Shown: positions 16,609 through 26,346, counted from the first letter of the stretch. The stretch: DNA of 40,736 bases from Fimenecus sp045579305 (GCA_045579305.1 JAZNLY010000039.1:1-40736), one strand, 5' to 3'. Numbers and translations: made by a program. The notes: generated from the letters alone by a model not told the origin.

Positions 16609-17289
16609 ATGACAGAAAAAGATATTCAGAACCAGAAGAACATAGAATTTCATGAGAAAAACGGTGTAAAAATTCCCTATCATCAGAGTGTTGTTATTGA
16701 AGAAAATGTCACTATCGGCAATGGTACGGAAATTTTACCGAACACTATGATTTTTTCGGGTGTTACTATCGGTGAAAACTGTGTAATCGGTCCGAATACG
16801 CTCATTAAAGAGAGCATTATCGGAAATGATGTAAAGCTCAATTCTGTTCAATGCTATCAGTCAAAAGTTCTGGACGGTGCTGATATCGGTCCTTTTGTGC
16901 ACATACGACCGAATTCGGTTGTGGGTGAAAAGGTGCATCTCGGCAACTTTGTTGAAGTAAAAAATTCCAACATTGACGAAGGCACAAAGGTTTCACATCT
17001 CACTTATGTGGGTGACTCGGACGTGGGTAAAAGAGTTAACTTTGGTTGCGGTACTGTTACTGTCAACTATGACGGTAAAAATAAGCACCGAACAACTATC
17101 GGTGATGACTGTTTTATCGGTTGTAACACAAATCTTGTGGCTCCCGTCACACTCTGCGACGGTGCTTATACCGCTGCGGGTTCAACAATTACAGAAAATG
17201 TTCCTGCCGATTCACTTGGTATTGCGAGAGCAAGACAAGTAAATATTGTAGATTGGCGAAAAATAAATAAAGACAGATTCAAGAAATAA
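16609..17289 (+). CDS. Stand-alone GlmU-type left-handed beta-helix acetyltransferase
   Basis: The 226-residue protein matches only the C-terminal half of GlmU, the domain that acetylates glucosamine-1-phosphate with acetyl-CoA. Hexapeptide repeats begin near residue 27 (VVIEENVTIGNGTEILPNT) and continue to the C-terminus. Residues aligned with the E. coli acetyltransferase site are kept: R100 (HIRP), K118 (VEVKNS), H130 in KVSHLTYVGD (E. coli H363), Y133 and N153 (VNYDGKNK). The uridylyltransferase half (LxAGxGTRM motif) is absent, and the upstream DNA is a promoter, so this is a genuine short gene rather than a broken one. Location before pth and mfd equals that of glmU in B. subtilis. A separate pyrophosphorylase must exist elsewhere if it serves UDP-GlcNAc synthesis; otherwise it acetylates another sugar. 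Confidence 0.85.
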   Translation: MTEKDIQNQKNIEFHEKNGVKIPYHQSVVIEENVTIGNGTEILPNTMIFSGVTIGENCVIGPNTLIKESIIGNDVKLNSVQCYQSKVLDGADIGPFVHIRPNSVVGEKVHLGNFVEVKNSNIDEGTKVSHLTYVGDSDVGKRVNFGCGTVTVNYDGKNKHRTTIGDDCFIGCNTNLVAPVTLCDGAYTAAGSTITENVPADSLGIARARQVNIVDWRKINKDRFKK

Positions 17290-17300
17290 AGGAAAACAAA

Positions 17301-17915
17301 ATGTTTAACAAATTCAGAAAAAAGACGGATATGGGTGCTACCGGTACACACGAATTTCTTGTTGTGGGACTTGGCAATCCGGGTAACAAATACACAATTA
17401 CACGACACAACACAGGTTTTTTATGTGTTGATATGTTAGCTGAAAAACTCGGATTCAGAATTGACAGATTAAAGTACAAATCTCTTATGGCTGATGTTAA
17501 TATAAACGGTCACCGTTGTATTGTTATGAAACCGCAGACGTTTATGAACAACAGTGGTGAAGCAGTAAGAGAATGTGCATCATTTTATAAAATTCCACCT
17601 GAAAAGGTAATCGTTATTTATGATGATATTTCCCTTGATGTAGGTAAACTTCGTATCCGCAGAAAAGGTACTGACGGTGGTCATAATGGAATCAAGAGTA
17701 TTATTTATCATTTAAACTCTGACCAATTTCCAAGAATTAAGGTCGGTTGCGGTAAAAAGCCACATCCTGACTACGACCTTATTGATTGGGTTATTTCGGA
17801 ATTTAGAAAAGACGAGTTAAAAGCACTTGAGCCTGCACTGGAAAATGCATGTAAGGCTCTTGAACTTTTGCTCGATAATCAAATTGATAAAGCTATGAAT
17901 TTATATAACAGTTAG
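17301..17915 (+). CDS. pth: Peptidyl-tRNA hydrolase
   Basis: Pth cleaves peptidyl-tRNAs dropped from ribosomes. The 204-residue protein has VVGLGNPGNKYTITRHNTGF with catalytic H36, MKPQTFMNNSGEAV with the substrate-binding Asn, and YDDISLDVGKLRIRRKGTDGGHNGIKSI with the conserved Asp and the GGHNGL-like motif. The N-terminus is about 17 residues longer than usual (MFNKFRKKTDMGATGTHE). The ATG at 17301 has AAAGGA at good spacing, so the extension appears real, though the internal Met at residue 11 is an alternative. It lies between the GlmU-like gene (11 bases) and mfd (9 bases), as in B. subtilis, but without the fin gene that lies between pth and mfd there. Confidence 0.96.
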   Translation: MFNKFRKKTDMGATGTHEFLVVGLGNPGNKYTITRHNTGFLCVDMLAEKLGFRIDRLKYKSLMADVNINGHRCIVMKPQTFMNNSGEAVRECASFYKIPPEKVIVIYDDISLDVGKLRIRRKGTDGGHNGIKSIIYHLNSDQFPRIKVGCGKKPHPDYDLIDWVISEFRKDELKALEPALENACKALELLLDNQIDKAMNLYNS

Positions 17916-17924
17916 GTTAAAGTT

Positions 17925-20900
17925 ATGTCTGCATTTACCGAAGCAATTAAAAACTCAGCAGAATATAACGGTGTTGTAAACAGTATCCGAAAAGGCTTTT
18001 TACCGCAGGGAATTTTAGGTTTGATTCCTGTCATGAAGGCTCATATTATTTCTGCTACAGTGGGGGGTCTTGGGAAAAAGGCCCTTGTTGTCGTGCCTGA
18101 CGACGCTACTGCGGTGCGACTTTGCGAAGACTTAACTGCACTTGGAGTTTCTGCACTTCAATATCCTGCACGAAGTCTATCTTTTTACACAACTGATTCA
18201 CAAAGTTACGAATACGAGCAAAAAAGAATTAAGGTTCTCAGACGAATGCTTGATAATTGTTGCGATATTGTTGTAGCAAGTGCAGAAGCGTGTCTTTCAT
18301 ACACAGTTCCGCCTGAAATCTTAAGTCAAAAATCAGTTCTGCTTAAGAAAAATGAGGAAACAACACTTGAAAATATTGTTATGTCCTTAAACTGTGCCGG
18401 ATATACGAGAGTTGATGCAGTTGAAGGTGTCGGTCAGTTCTCTGTCCGTGGTGGTATTGTGGACTTTTTTTCTCCTGACGACGAAGAACCCGTTCGTATT
18501 GAACTTTGGGGTGATACTGTTGACACAATGTGTCGTTTTGATGTTGTATCTCAAAGAAGAACAGTTAATATTGATGAAATTTTAATCGCTCCGTCAAAGG
18601 AAATTATAATTGATAATCCACAGGAATTAATCGAAAAAATTGAAAAACTCGCTTCATCCATAAGAGGCAAGAAAACCGATATTATCCGTGAAAAACTGTA
18701 CAATGATGTTGACAGACTTAAAGGCGGCTTGTCAGTAGGCTCTGCTGACAAATATTTACCACTTATTTATTCCCCTGCCACAATTTTTGACTATGCGGAA
18801 AATTATCTTCTTTTTGCTGTTGAAACAGGCGGAATAAAGGAAAAAGTGTCTTCTTCACAAAAACTTTTACTTGAAGACATCAAGGCTTGTGTTGATGACG
18901 GTACACTTTGTAAGGGACTTGACAAATTCTGTCTCACATTCAACGAACTTATTGAAAAATACGAGGAATTTGGTGCAACTTATATTGATAATTTTGCAAG
19001 AGGCAGTTTTGACACTCCTGTCAAAAGCCTTACTACATTTAATGGTAATACCTTGCCTGTATGGAACGGAAAACTTGATGTTCTTATGGAGGATTTGAAG
19101 CCTGTCAACACAAATGACAGTACGGTTGTGGTTTTTGCAGGTACTGAAAAAAGTGCAAAAAATCTTGCGGAAACCTTGAATGACGAGAATTTTGTTTCAG
19201 TTTATTTCTCCGTTATTCCTGAAAAATTCCCTAAGGGTGCAATCTGTGTCCTTGCAGGGTCACTTTCGTCAGGTTTTTCATATCCACGGGAAAAGCTCTT
19301 CGTTTTCACATATTCAAAGGTTTATCAGTCAAAATCAAGAAAACGAAACAAAGTATTTAAGGCAAGGGACACAATTCACTCCCTTGATGAACTTAAAAAA
19401 GGTGATTATATCGTTCATGCCGTACATGGTATCGGTATTTTTGATGGTGTCACCCAACTTGAAGCAAACAAAATTATAAAAGACTACATTAAAATCAAGT
19501 ATGCCAAGAGCGATGTGCTTTATGTGCCCGTTACTCAGCTTGATTTGGTGTCAAAATATATTGGTCCCCACGAAGACGACGGAAAAGCGCTGAAACTCAA
19601 TCGTCTTGGTGGCGGAGAATGGGAAAAAACAAGAAATAAAGTCCGTAGCGCAGTCAAGGATATGGCTGACCAGCTTATAAAGCTATATTCCCAAAGACTT
19701 CATAGTGAGGGCTATGCATTCTCACCTGACATTGATATGCAGATGGACTTTGAACGCCGTTTTGAATTTGAAGAAACCGGTGACCAGTTACGAAGTATTG
19801 ATGAAATCAAGAGTGATATGGAAAAGCCTTATCCAATGGACAGACTTCTTTGTGGTGACGTTGGTTTTGGTAAGACAGAGGTAGCTCTCCGTGCTGTTTT
19901 TAAATGTATTGCAGACGGAAAACAATGTGCAATTCTTGTGCCTACTACCATTCTTGCGTTACAGCATTATCAGACAATCCTAAAACGATTTGACGGATTC
20001 CCCATTGAAGCAGAAATGCTTTCACGATTCCGTACACCAACTCAAAGAACAAAGATTATAAAGAGTATCAATTCGGGATTTGTTGACATTGTTGTTGGTA
20101 CTCATTCACTTATATCAAAAAATGTTAAATTCAAGGATTTAGGTCTTCTCATAGTTGACGAGGAGCAGAGATTCGGTGTTGCACAAAAGGAAAAACTGAA
20201 AGAATTATTTCCCGGTGTTGATGTGCTTACTCTTTCTGCTACACCAATTCCACGTACACTCAATATGGCTATGTCGGGAATCCGTGATATGTCAGTTATT
20301 GAAGAAGCACCGTCTGACCGTTCACCTGTACAGACCTATGTTGTCGAACACAATATGCCACTACTCTGCGAGGCTATGGAAAAAGAGCTTCGTCGTGGCG
20401 GTCAGGTCTATTTCCTGCACAACCGTGTTGAAACCATTGACGGCGTTGCAAATTCAATTCAGGAATTCTTACCTGATGCGAGAATTGCCACTGCTCACGG
20501 AAAAATGAGTGAGGAGCAATTAAGCAATATCTGGCGTGACCTTATGAATGGTGAAATCGACATTCTCGTTTGCACAACAATTATCGAAACAGGTGTTGAT
20601 GTGCCGAATGCCAATACACTCATCATTGAAGATGCGGATAAATTGGGACTTGCTCAGCTTCATCAGTTGCGTGGTCGAGTTGGTCGAAGTGCAAGACGGG
20701 CAAGTGCATATCTCACCTATAAACGAGACAAAAATCTTTCGGAAATTGCTTACAAACGACTTCAGGCCATACGTGAATATACAGAATTCGGCTCGGGCTT
20801 TAAAATTGCTATGCGTGACCTTGAAATCCGAGGTGCAGGCAATCTTCTCGGTGCTCAACAGCACGGACACCTTGCTGCTGTTGGTTACGATATGTATATG

Positions 20901-21395
20901 AAATTGTTAAGTGAGGCAATAAGCCAGGAAAAAGGTGAAAAGCCGAAGATGAGAGAATGTCTTATTGACCTTCAGATTAACGCTCATATTCCTGACAAAT
21001 ATATTTCTGCTCTGGCACAAAGGCTTTCTGTTTACAGACGAATTGCAGATATCCGTACTTTTCAGGATGCCGAAGATGTACGGGATGAGCTTCGTGACCG
21101 TTTTGGTGATATTCCACCATCCGTTGAAGGACTTATTGAAGTTTCTCTTTGCAGAAATACTGCATCTTCCCTCGGAATTTACGAAATCGGTCAGCGTGGT
21201 GAAACGCTCTGCCTTTACTGTGAAGAAATCAATCCTTCTTTAGTCCTTGATATTTCTTCAATTCTCCGTGGTCGTGTAGGCGTTACGGGAAGTGGCAAAA
21301 AGAGTATAAATGTCAAGAAAAACCCTGACCAGAATTCCCTTGAAACCCTCAAGGAGATTTTTGAGGCTGTAGAAAGCACGAGGTTAAACAAATGA
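17925..21395 (+). CDS. mfd: Transcription-repair coupling factor Mfd
   Basis: Mfd is a DNA translocase that removes RNA polymerase stalled at lesions and recruits UvrA. The 1156-residue protein has the standard order: a UvrB-like N-terminal module (VDAVEGVGQFSVRGGIVDFF), a CarD-like RNA-polymerase interaction domain near residue 490 (KGDYIVHAVHGIGIFDGV), then the RecG-like helicase motor with Walker A GDVGFGKTE at about 645-653 and DEEQ at about 743-746. Motor motifs TLSATPIPRTL, ATAHGKM and QLRGRVGRS follow, and the protein ends in the D7/TRCF domain. All motifs are intact. Its last 4 bases overlap the next gene (ATGA). Confidence 0.97.
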   Translation: MSAFTEAIKNSAEYNGVVNSIRKGFLPQGILGLIPVMKAHIISATVGGLGKKALVVVPDDATAVRLCEDLTALGVSALQYPARSLSFYTTDSQSYEYEQKRIKVLRRMLDNCCDIVVASAEACLSYTVPPEILSQKSVLLKKNEETTLENIVMSLNCAGYTRVDAVEGVGQFSVRGGIVDFFSPDDEEPVRIELWGDTVDTMCRFDVVSQRRTVNIDEILIAPSKEIIIDNPQELIEKIEKLASSIRGKKTDIIREKLYNDVDRLKGGLSVGSADKYLPLIYSPATIFDYAENYLLFAVETGGIKEKVSSSQKLLLEDIKACVDDGTLCKGLDKFCLTFNELIEKYEEFGATYIDNFARGSFDTPVKSLTTFNGNTLPVWNGKLDVLMEDLKPVNTNDSTVVVFAGTEKSAKNLAETLNDENFVSVYFSVIPEKFPKGAICVLAGSLSSGFSYPREKLFVFTYSKVYQSKSRKRNKVFKARDTIHSLDELKKGDYIVHAVHGIGIFDGVTQLEANKIIKDYIKIKYAKSDVLYVPVTQLDLVSKYIGPHEDDGKALKLNRLGGGEWEKTRNKVRSAVKDMADQLIKLYSQRLHSEGYAFSPDIDMQMDFERRFEFEETGDQLRSIDEIKSDMEKPYPMDRLLCGDVGFGKTEVALRAVFKCIADGKQCAILVPTTILALQHYQTILKRFDGFPIEAEMLSRFRTPTQRTKIIKSINSGFVDIVVGTHSLISKNVKFKDLGLLIVDEEQRFGVAQKEKLKELFPGVDVLTLSATPIPRTLNMAMSGIRDMSVIEEAPSDRSPVQTYVVEHNMPLLCEAMEKELRRGGQVYFLHNRVETIDGVANSIQEFLPDARIATAHGKMSEEQLSNIWRDLMNGEIDILVCTTIIETGVDVPNANTLIIEDADKLGLAQLHQLRGRVGRSARRASAYLTYKRDKNLSEIAYKRLQAIREYTEFGSGFKIAMRDLEIRGAGNLLGAQQHGHLAAVGYDMYMKLLSEAISQEKGEKPKMRECLIDLQINAHIPDKYISALAQRLSVYRRIADIRTFQDAEDVRDELRDRFGDIPPSVEGLIEVSLCRNTASSLGIYEIGQRGETLCLYCEEINPSLVLDISSILRGRVGVTGSGKKSINVKKNPDQNSLETLKEIFEAVESTRLNK

Positions 21396-22081
21396 TTGGT
21401 ACAATAGTCAACACTGCTACGATACTTACGGGAAGTATTATCGGCAGTTTACTGAAAAAAGGAATAAAAGAAAAATACACAAAATGCCTTATGAATGCTA
21501 TGGGACTTGCAGCGGCAGGTATCGGCATAAATTCCGTTGTACAGAATATGCCGAAGAGTCAGTATCCCGTGCTTTTCATTGTGAGCCTCGCTCTCGGCTC
21601 ACTCTTCGGCAATATGATTGATTTGGACAAGCGTTTCAACTCCCTTGTCGAGAAAAAAGGTAAAAGCGAATTAGGAAAAGGGCTTTCAACTGCAATTCTC
21701 CTCTTCTGTATCGGTAGTTTATCGATTTTAGGGCCTATTAATTCTGCTCTTAATAACGACCATACATATCTTTTTACAAATGCCACCCTTGATTTTGTGA
21801 CAAGTATGGTTTTAGCATCAACTTACGGAATAGGAATTGCCCTTGCTGCTCCTGTGCTTTTCCTTTGGCAAGGCTCTATATATTTACTTGCAACCTTTTT
21901 AGGTGAATTCATGAGTCCTGACCTTATGTGTGAAATCAGTGTTGTGGGTGGTTTCCTAATTGCATCATCAGGACTTGCAATCCTTGAAATAAAGAATTTA
22001 AAGACACTCAATATGTTACCCGCCCTTATTATTCCACCTTTGTGGTTTATAATAATGTGGTTGATAACATTTATAAAGTGA
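21392..22081 (+). CDS. DUF554 family membrane protein
   Basis: A 229-residue integral membrane protein of the DUF554 (YdfK/YqgA) family. The N-terminus MIGTIVNTATILTGSIIGSLLKKG is diagnostic, with later STAILLFCIGSLSILGPIN and six to seven hydrophobic helices. Function is not established; small-molecule transport has been suggested only on topology. It is translationally coupled to mfd and followed after 16 bases by the phosphoglycerol-transferase-like gene, so it is read with the DNA-repair and envelope genes. Confidence 0.85.
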   Translation: MIGTIVNTATILTGSIIGSLLKKGIKEKYTKCLMNAMGLAAAGIGINSVVQNMPKSQYPVLFIVSLALGSLFGNMIDLDKRFNSLVEKKGKSELGKGLSTAILLFCIGSLSILGPINSALNNDHTYLFTNATLDFVTSMVLASTYGIGIALAAPVLFLWQGSIYLLATFLGEFMSPDLMCEISVVGGFLIASSGLAILEIKNLKTLNMLPALIIPPLWFIIMWLITFIK

Positions 22082-22097
22082 AAGGAAGGTTAAATTT

Positions 22098-23936
22098 ATG
22101 GTTTGGTTTGGCGCACTATTCATTGGAATTCTTGTGACTCTTGCCGACATTTTCCTTTTTGCAAAGGACAAAAAGGTTGGCACAATTATCACGGTTTTTC
22201 TTCGTGACACATTACTTTCTGTATTGTCAGGAATGGCACTTGCAGACAGACTTCTTGGTGTTAAGAATGTTCTTGAGATTTCTTCAATGAGAATTTCCTA
22301 TAGTTGGAAATTTTTAGGACTTATTCTTGCCGTTGGTGTTATATTTTTAATTGTTTCTTCTTTTGTGAAACGCATTATAAAAGTAGAGTTTTCTGAAACA
22401 AAGCAGAAAAAAGGAACTCTTGCTTTGAAAATCGTTTCAACTGTATTCTTCGCACTCGGAGTTGCAGCATTTACAGGTACACTCTGGGGTAAGGACGCCT
22501 TCGGTGATTTGGCACCTGACCAGATTCTTATTAACCTTAACTCACCTACTGAGGGTACTGACGCCGGTGTTTACATCTCTCTTTTCACAGGTCCTGTGCT
22601 TACAACAGTATTGTTGACTGTAGCTTTTTGTACCCTTGTTTTTCCACAGTACAGAATTGCTTATGAAAAAGGTGAAAAACGAGCAGTTTTTCTTCCTGAA
22701 CTTGCAATAAAGATAATTTCATTTATTCTTGCTATTGCAATTCTTGTTGGTGGTTGTGCTTTCGGTATTAAGAGATTCGAGCTCACCACTCTCTTTGATG
22801 CATATTTATCAGATTCCTCATATATAGAAGATAATTTCGTTGACCCTGAAACTGCAAGCATCAAATTCCCTGAACAGAAACGAAATCTTATTTTCATCTA
22901 CCTTGAATCAATGGAAAACACATTTTTCTCAAAAGAACTTGGTGGATATTTTGATGAGAACTATATGCCTGACCTCGCTGAGCTTTCAAAGGAAGGTATC
23001 AGTTTCTCACATTTGAAAAAGGGCTTCGGCGGAGCTTCACGTACTTCGGGTTCAGGCTGGTCAGTAGCTGCTATGGTTAATATGAATGCAGGTATTCCTA
23101 TGAAGGTGCCTGTTGACGGTAACTCCTATGGTAAGCCCGGCAACTTCCTTCCGGGTGCTACATGTTTAGGTGATATCCTTAAAGAGCAAGGCTATGAACA
23201 GTCAATTATGTTTGGTGCAGACGCTGCATTCGGTGGACTTAATTTCTTCTATGAATCCCACGGTGACTTCAATATTCTTGACCACAAGGGTGTTATTGAA
23301 AAAGGTTGGTTGCCTGAATACTATGATGTATGGTGGGGTTACGAGGATGACAAGCTCTATGAATTCGCAAAAAGAGAACTGACCCGACTTGCAGATTCGG
23401 ACAAGCCATTTAACTTCGTTATGGAAACCGCTGACACTCACGCTCCTGACGGATATTTAAGTGAAAATGCAGAAAAGAAATATGATTCACAATATGCAAA
23501 CTGTATTTATTACAGTCAGAAAGAAGCAGTTAAATTTGTCCGTTGGATTCAGGAACAGGATTTCTATGAAAATACTACTATTATTATTGTCGGTGACCAT
23601 TTAAGTATGGCAAGTGAATTCTTTAAGGATGTTAAAGGTTATCATCGTACAATATACAATCTTTTCCTTAATGTGCCTGAAGAACTCCGTAACATTCCTG
23701 AAGAATATAAATTCGGCAGAAATTGGGCTCCATTTGATATGTTCCCTACAACACTTGTAAGTATCGGTGTTGAAATTGAAGGTGACCGTCTTGCACTCGG
23801 CACCAATATGTTCTCAGGTGAAAAAACACTTGTTGAAAGAGATGGTTTCAAAACAGTGCATGAAGAATTGGCAGACCGCAGTAATTTCTATAACAACAAT
23901 ATTCTCGTTGACTGGGAAACTGTTGGTAAAAAATAA
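22098..23936 (+). CDS. LTA synthase/OpgB-like phosphoglycerol transferase (sulfatase fold)
   Basis: A 612-residue membrane enzyme of the alkaline-phosphatase/sulfatase superfamily. About five helices fill residues 1-225, then the outside catalytic domain begins with RNLIFIYLESMENTFFS (E270, metal ligand). SRTSGSGW at 315-321 aligns with the KTSDSEF nucleophile loop of LtaS, pointing to T316 as catalytic Thr. The segment GWSVAAMVNMNAGIPMKVP and LESMENTF resemble E. coli OpgB more than LtaS. Later METADTHAPDG and VGDHLSM supply the remaining metal ligands. The enzyme should transfer phosphoglycerol from phosphatidylglycerol to a glycan or polymer. Neighbours, a phosphoesterase and an acyltransferase, suit polymer trimming and decoration. 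Confidence 0.85.
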   Translation: MVWFGALFIGILVTLADIFLFAKDKKVGTIITVFLRDTLLSVLSGMALADRLLGVKNVLEISSMRISYSWKFLGLILAVGVIFLIVSSFVKRIIKVEFSETKQKKGTLALKIVSTVFFALGVAAFTGTLWGKDAFGDLAPDQILINLNSPTEGTDAGVYISLFTGPVLTTVLLTVAFCTLVFPQYRIAYEKGEKRAVFLPELAIKIISFILAIAILVGGCAFGIKRFELTTLFDAYLSDSSYIEDNFVDPETASIKFPEQKRNLIFIYLESMENTFFSKELGGYFDENYMPDLAELSKEGISFSHLKKGFGGASRTSGSGWSVAAMVNMNAGIPMKVPVDGNSYGKPGNFLPGATCLGDILKEQGYEQSIMFGADAAFGGLNFFYESHGDFNILDHKGVIEKGWLPEYYDVWWGYEDDKLYEFAKRELTRLADSDKPFNFVMETADTHAPDGYLSENAEKKYDSQYANCIYYSQKEAVKFVRWIQEQDFYENTTIIIVGDHLSMASEFFKDVKGYHRTIYNLFLNVPEELRNIPEEYKFGRNWAPFDMFPTTLVSIGVEIEGDRLALGTNMFSGEKTLVERDGFKTVHEELADRSNFYNNNILVDWETVGKK

Positions 23937-23953
23937 AAAGCAGGTGAAAATTC

Positions 23954-25252
23954 ATGAAAAGCAATGCTCAGAAAAAGGGAAATAAAAAAATGGGATTGAA
24001 AATATTTCTTATTATTTTAGGTGTTTTTGCGATTATAGGAATTACTTTTACAATCGCAAATAAGATTTCTATCAGAAAGATGACAGATTATATTTCAAAT
24101 ATTGAAAAGATTTCTGCCCAAGACCCTGTGACAGTTGCAAAAGACAGTGAGGGACTCTACACAATCACCACTGACCGTGAGCTTAAAGTTATGCAGCTTA
24201 CCGACCTTCATATCGGTGGTGGCATTATGTCACAAAAGGACGACAAGAAAGTTATAAATGCAATAGTATCAATGGTTAAGGAAGAAAAGCCTGACGTTGT
24301 TATTGCCACAGGTGATATAAGCTACCCGGTGCCTTTCACTGCATTTACTTTCAACAACCAGTATGCCGCAACAATTTACGCTACTCTTATGGAGCAGCTC
24401 GGTGTTTACTGGACTCCTACCTTCGGTAATCACGATTCAGAAATTTACTCAATTTACAACCGTGAAAAAATGGCTGACTTTTACGCTGATGAAAAATGGG
24501 GAAACTGTCTTTTCCTCAAGGGTGACGAAAATGTTGACGGATTCGGCAATAATGTAATCAAGGTTAAAAATAGTGATGGAATTATCACTCAGGCACTTAT
24601 CACGATGGATTCGAACGACTATCCTAAGGAAAACCCATTCACAGGTATTGTTGCCGGTTTTACAGGCAATTACGATAATATCCACGAAAACCAGATTGAA
24701 TGGTATAAAGCATCTTGTGAAAAGCTCAATTCTGAAAACAAGACTATTATCGAAAAAATCTCTGACGAAGACAAAAAGACAGAGGCTCTCGAAAAATATG
24801 GTCTTGTAAAATCGCTTGTATTTATGCACATTCCTCCTGTTGAATATGCAGCTGCCTGGGATGAATTCAAAGCAAACGGATACAAGGATACTCAAAATGT
24901 AAAATACTATTACGGTACACTTGGTGAAAATGTCTGCGCACCTAAAACAGATGACCAATTCTTTGAAACTGCCTTAGAGATGAAGAGTACACAGGGTATG
25001 TTTGTAGGTCACGACCACATCAATATCTTCTCTTTGGATTACAAGGGAATTCGTCTTACATATGGTATGAGCATAGACTATGTTGCATATGGTGATATTG
25101 ATGAAGTCGGCACACAACGTGGTTGTACAATCATCACAGTCAAACCTGACGGCACATTTGACTGTTACCCTGAAAATTACTATCAGGACAAATACGAAAG
25201 CTCTAAAAATGAAGATGTTACAATGCAACAGTTGAACGAAGAATTCAATTAA
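23954..25252 (+). CDS. Membrane-anchored calcineurin-like metallophosphoesterase
   Basis: A 432-residue protein with one N-terminal membrane helix (about residues 15-37) and a calcineurin-like phosphoesterase domain. The metal ligands are in order: MQLTDLHIGGG (D84, H86), ATGDISYP (D121), TFGNHDSE (N159, H160), FMHIPPVEY and VGHDHIN near the C-terminus. These proteins hydrolyse phosphomono- or diesters; an outside location is likely from the anchor. The start at 23954 has AGGTGA; a second start at 23990 (after AAAGGGAAA) would give a shorter cytoplasmic tail. It sits 17 bases after the phosphoglycerol transferase, suggesting action on glycerol-phosphate polymers or lipids, which is inference. 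Confidence 0.85.
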   Translation: MKSNAQKKGNKKMGLKIFLIILGVFAIIGITFTIANKISIRKMTDYISNIEKISAQDPVTVAKDSEGLYTITTDRELKVMQLTDLHIGGGIMSQKDDKKVINAIVSMVKEEKPDVVIATGDISYPVPFTAFTFNNQYAATIYATLMEQLGVYWTPTFGNHDSEIYSIYNREKMADFYADEKWGNCLFLKGDENVDGFGNNVIKVKNSDGIITQALITMDSNDYPKENPFTGIVAGFTGNYDNIHENQIEWYKASCEKLNSENKTIIEKISDEDKKTEALEKYGLVKSLVFMHIPPVEYAAAWDEFKANGYKDTQNVKYYYGTLGENVCAPKTDDQFFETALEMKSTQGMFVGHDHINIFSLDYKGIRLTYGMSIDYVAYGDIDEVGTQRGCTIITVKPDGTFDCYPENYYQDKYESSKNEDVTMQQLNEEFN

Positions 25253-25265
25253 TTGAGGTTTTAAA

Positions 25266-26312
25266 ATGCTTATTGTTATTGTTATACTTATTGCAATAAT
25301 GTGCACGGGAATGACGGCTTGTGGCAAAAATGAGTTTTATGAGGACTATTGTTCTCATAAAAACACCACAACTGTAAATGCAATATTTTCTGTTCTGATT
25401 TTCCTGAGTCATGCTGTGTCCTATATTGACCTTACTAACACATTTGACCAGCCATATCTTGATATCAGAAAATTTTTAGGCCAGGGCGTAGTTGTTACAT
25501 ATCTTTTCTATTCGGGATACGGAATTATGTGCTCCATTCTCAAAAAGAAGTATGAATATGTGAAGTCAATGCCTGTCAACAGACTGTTTAAAACCTGGTT
25601 GCACTTTGCAATTATTATTGTTATGTACATAATCCTCTCCTTTGTCACAAAAGAAGGATATGACATTAAACGTTTCCTTATTGCATTTACAGGGCTTAAG
25701 AGTATCGGAAACAGTTGCTGGTATATGTTTGTGACCTTTGCACTCTACATTCTTGTGATTATTGGCTTCATGATTTTCAGGAAATCACAAAAACTTGGAC
25801 TTGTTGCAACTGTACTTCTCATAATCGGTTTTGTGTATCTTGAAAAGAATGTATTTAAACTTGACATTATTTTCTATGACACGATTCTCTGTTTCCCACT
25901 GGGTATGATTTTTGCAGTGGCAAAACCACATATTGACAAAATCCTTATGAAGAATGATATTGTCTGGGCTATTGCTCTTTGTGGAATTTTTACCGCGTTT
26001 ATGTACCTTGCCCAGAATAAGAGAGAAACACTCAACCATCTTATTGGTTTCTATGCACTCATTCCTGTGCTTATCACAATTCTGATGATGAAAATTAATA
26101 TCAGAAGCTCTATTCTTGACTGGTTTGGTGCTCATATTTTCAGTTTCTTTATGTTGCAGAGAATACCAATGCGACTTCTGTGGCGTTTCGGTTACGATAA
26201 AAACAGTTACTTATTTATCGCCATCAGTTTCCTTGGAACAGTTGTACTGTCAACGGTATTTGATGAATGTATGGCAAAACTTGATAAGTTGATATTCAAG
26301 AAAAAAGGATAA
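25266..26312 (+). CDS. Acyltransferase family 3 membrane protein
   Basis: A 348-residue multi-helix membrane protein that fits the acyltransferase-3 family (OatA, NolL types), which O-acylate sugars in the envelope. Supporting features are the region NAIFSVLIFLSHAVSYID with the conserved His in the first core helix, FLGQGVVVTYLFYSGYGIM in place of the usual VxxFFxxSG helix, the paired-Trp/Tyr segment NSCWYMFVTFALYI, and about ten hydrophobic segments. It ends with a Lys-rich tail. It starts 13 bases after the phosphoesterase and ends just before a strong terminator, so it closes the operon. O-acylation of the product of the phosphoglycerol transferase is a reasonable but untested role. Confidence 0.72.
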   Translation: MLIVIVILIAIMCTGMTACGKNEFYEDYCSHKNTTTVNAIFSVLIFLSHAVSYIDLTNTFDQPYLDIRKFLGQGVVVTYLFYSGYGIMCSILKKKYEYVKSMPVNRLFKTWLHFAIIIVMYIILSFVTKEGYDIKRFLIAFTGLKSIGNSCWYMFVTFALYILVIIGFMIFRKSQKLGLVATVLLIIGFVYLEKNVFKLDIIFYDTILCFPLGMIFAVAKPHIDKILMKNDIVWAIALCGIFTAFMYLAQNKRETLNHLIGFYALIPVLITILMMKINIRSSILDWFGAHIFSFFMLQRIPMRLLWRFGYDKNSYLFIAISFLGTVVLSTVFDECMAKLDKLIFKKKG

Positions 26313-26318
26313 AAAGAA

Positions 26319-26346
26319 AACGGAGAATGGTTATTCATTCTCCGTT
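26319..26346. terminator. Bidirectional terminator between convergent genes
   Basis: An 11-base perfect stem AACGGAGAATG/CATTCTCCGTT with a 6-base loop, followed rightward by ATTTTATG and leftward by TTCTTTTTATCC. It serves the operon ending at 26312 and probably the MFS gene coming from the right. Confidence 0.85.

Noticed and set aside
24449..24958. 169-codon leftward open frame inside the metallophosphoesterase gene
   Set aside because: The sense strand encodes conserved metal-binding motifs, and the antisense product is Cys/Phe/Ile-rich without family features.
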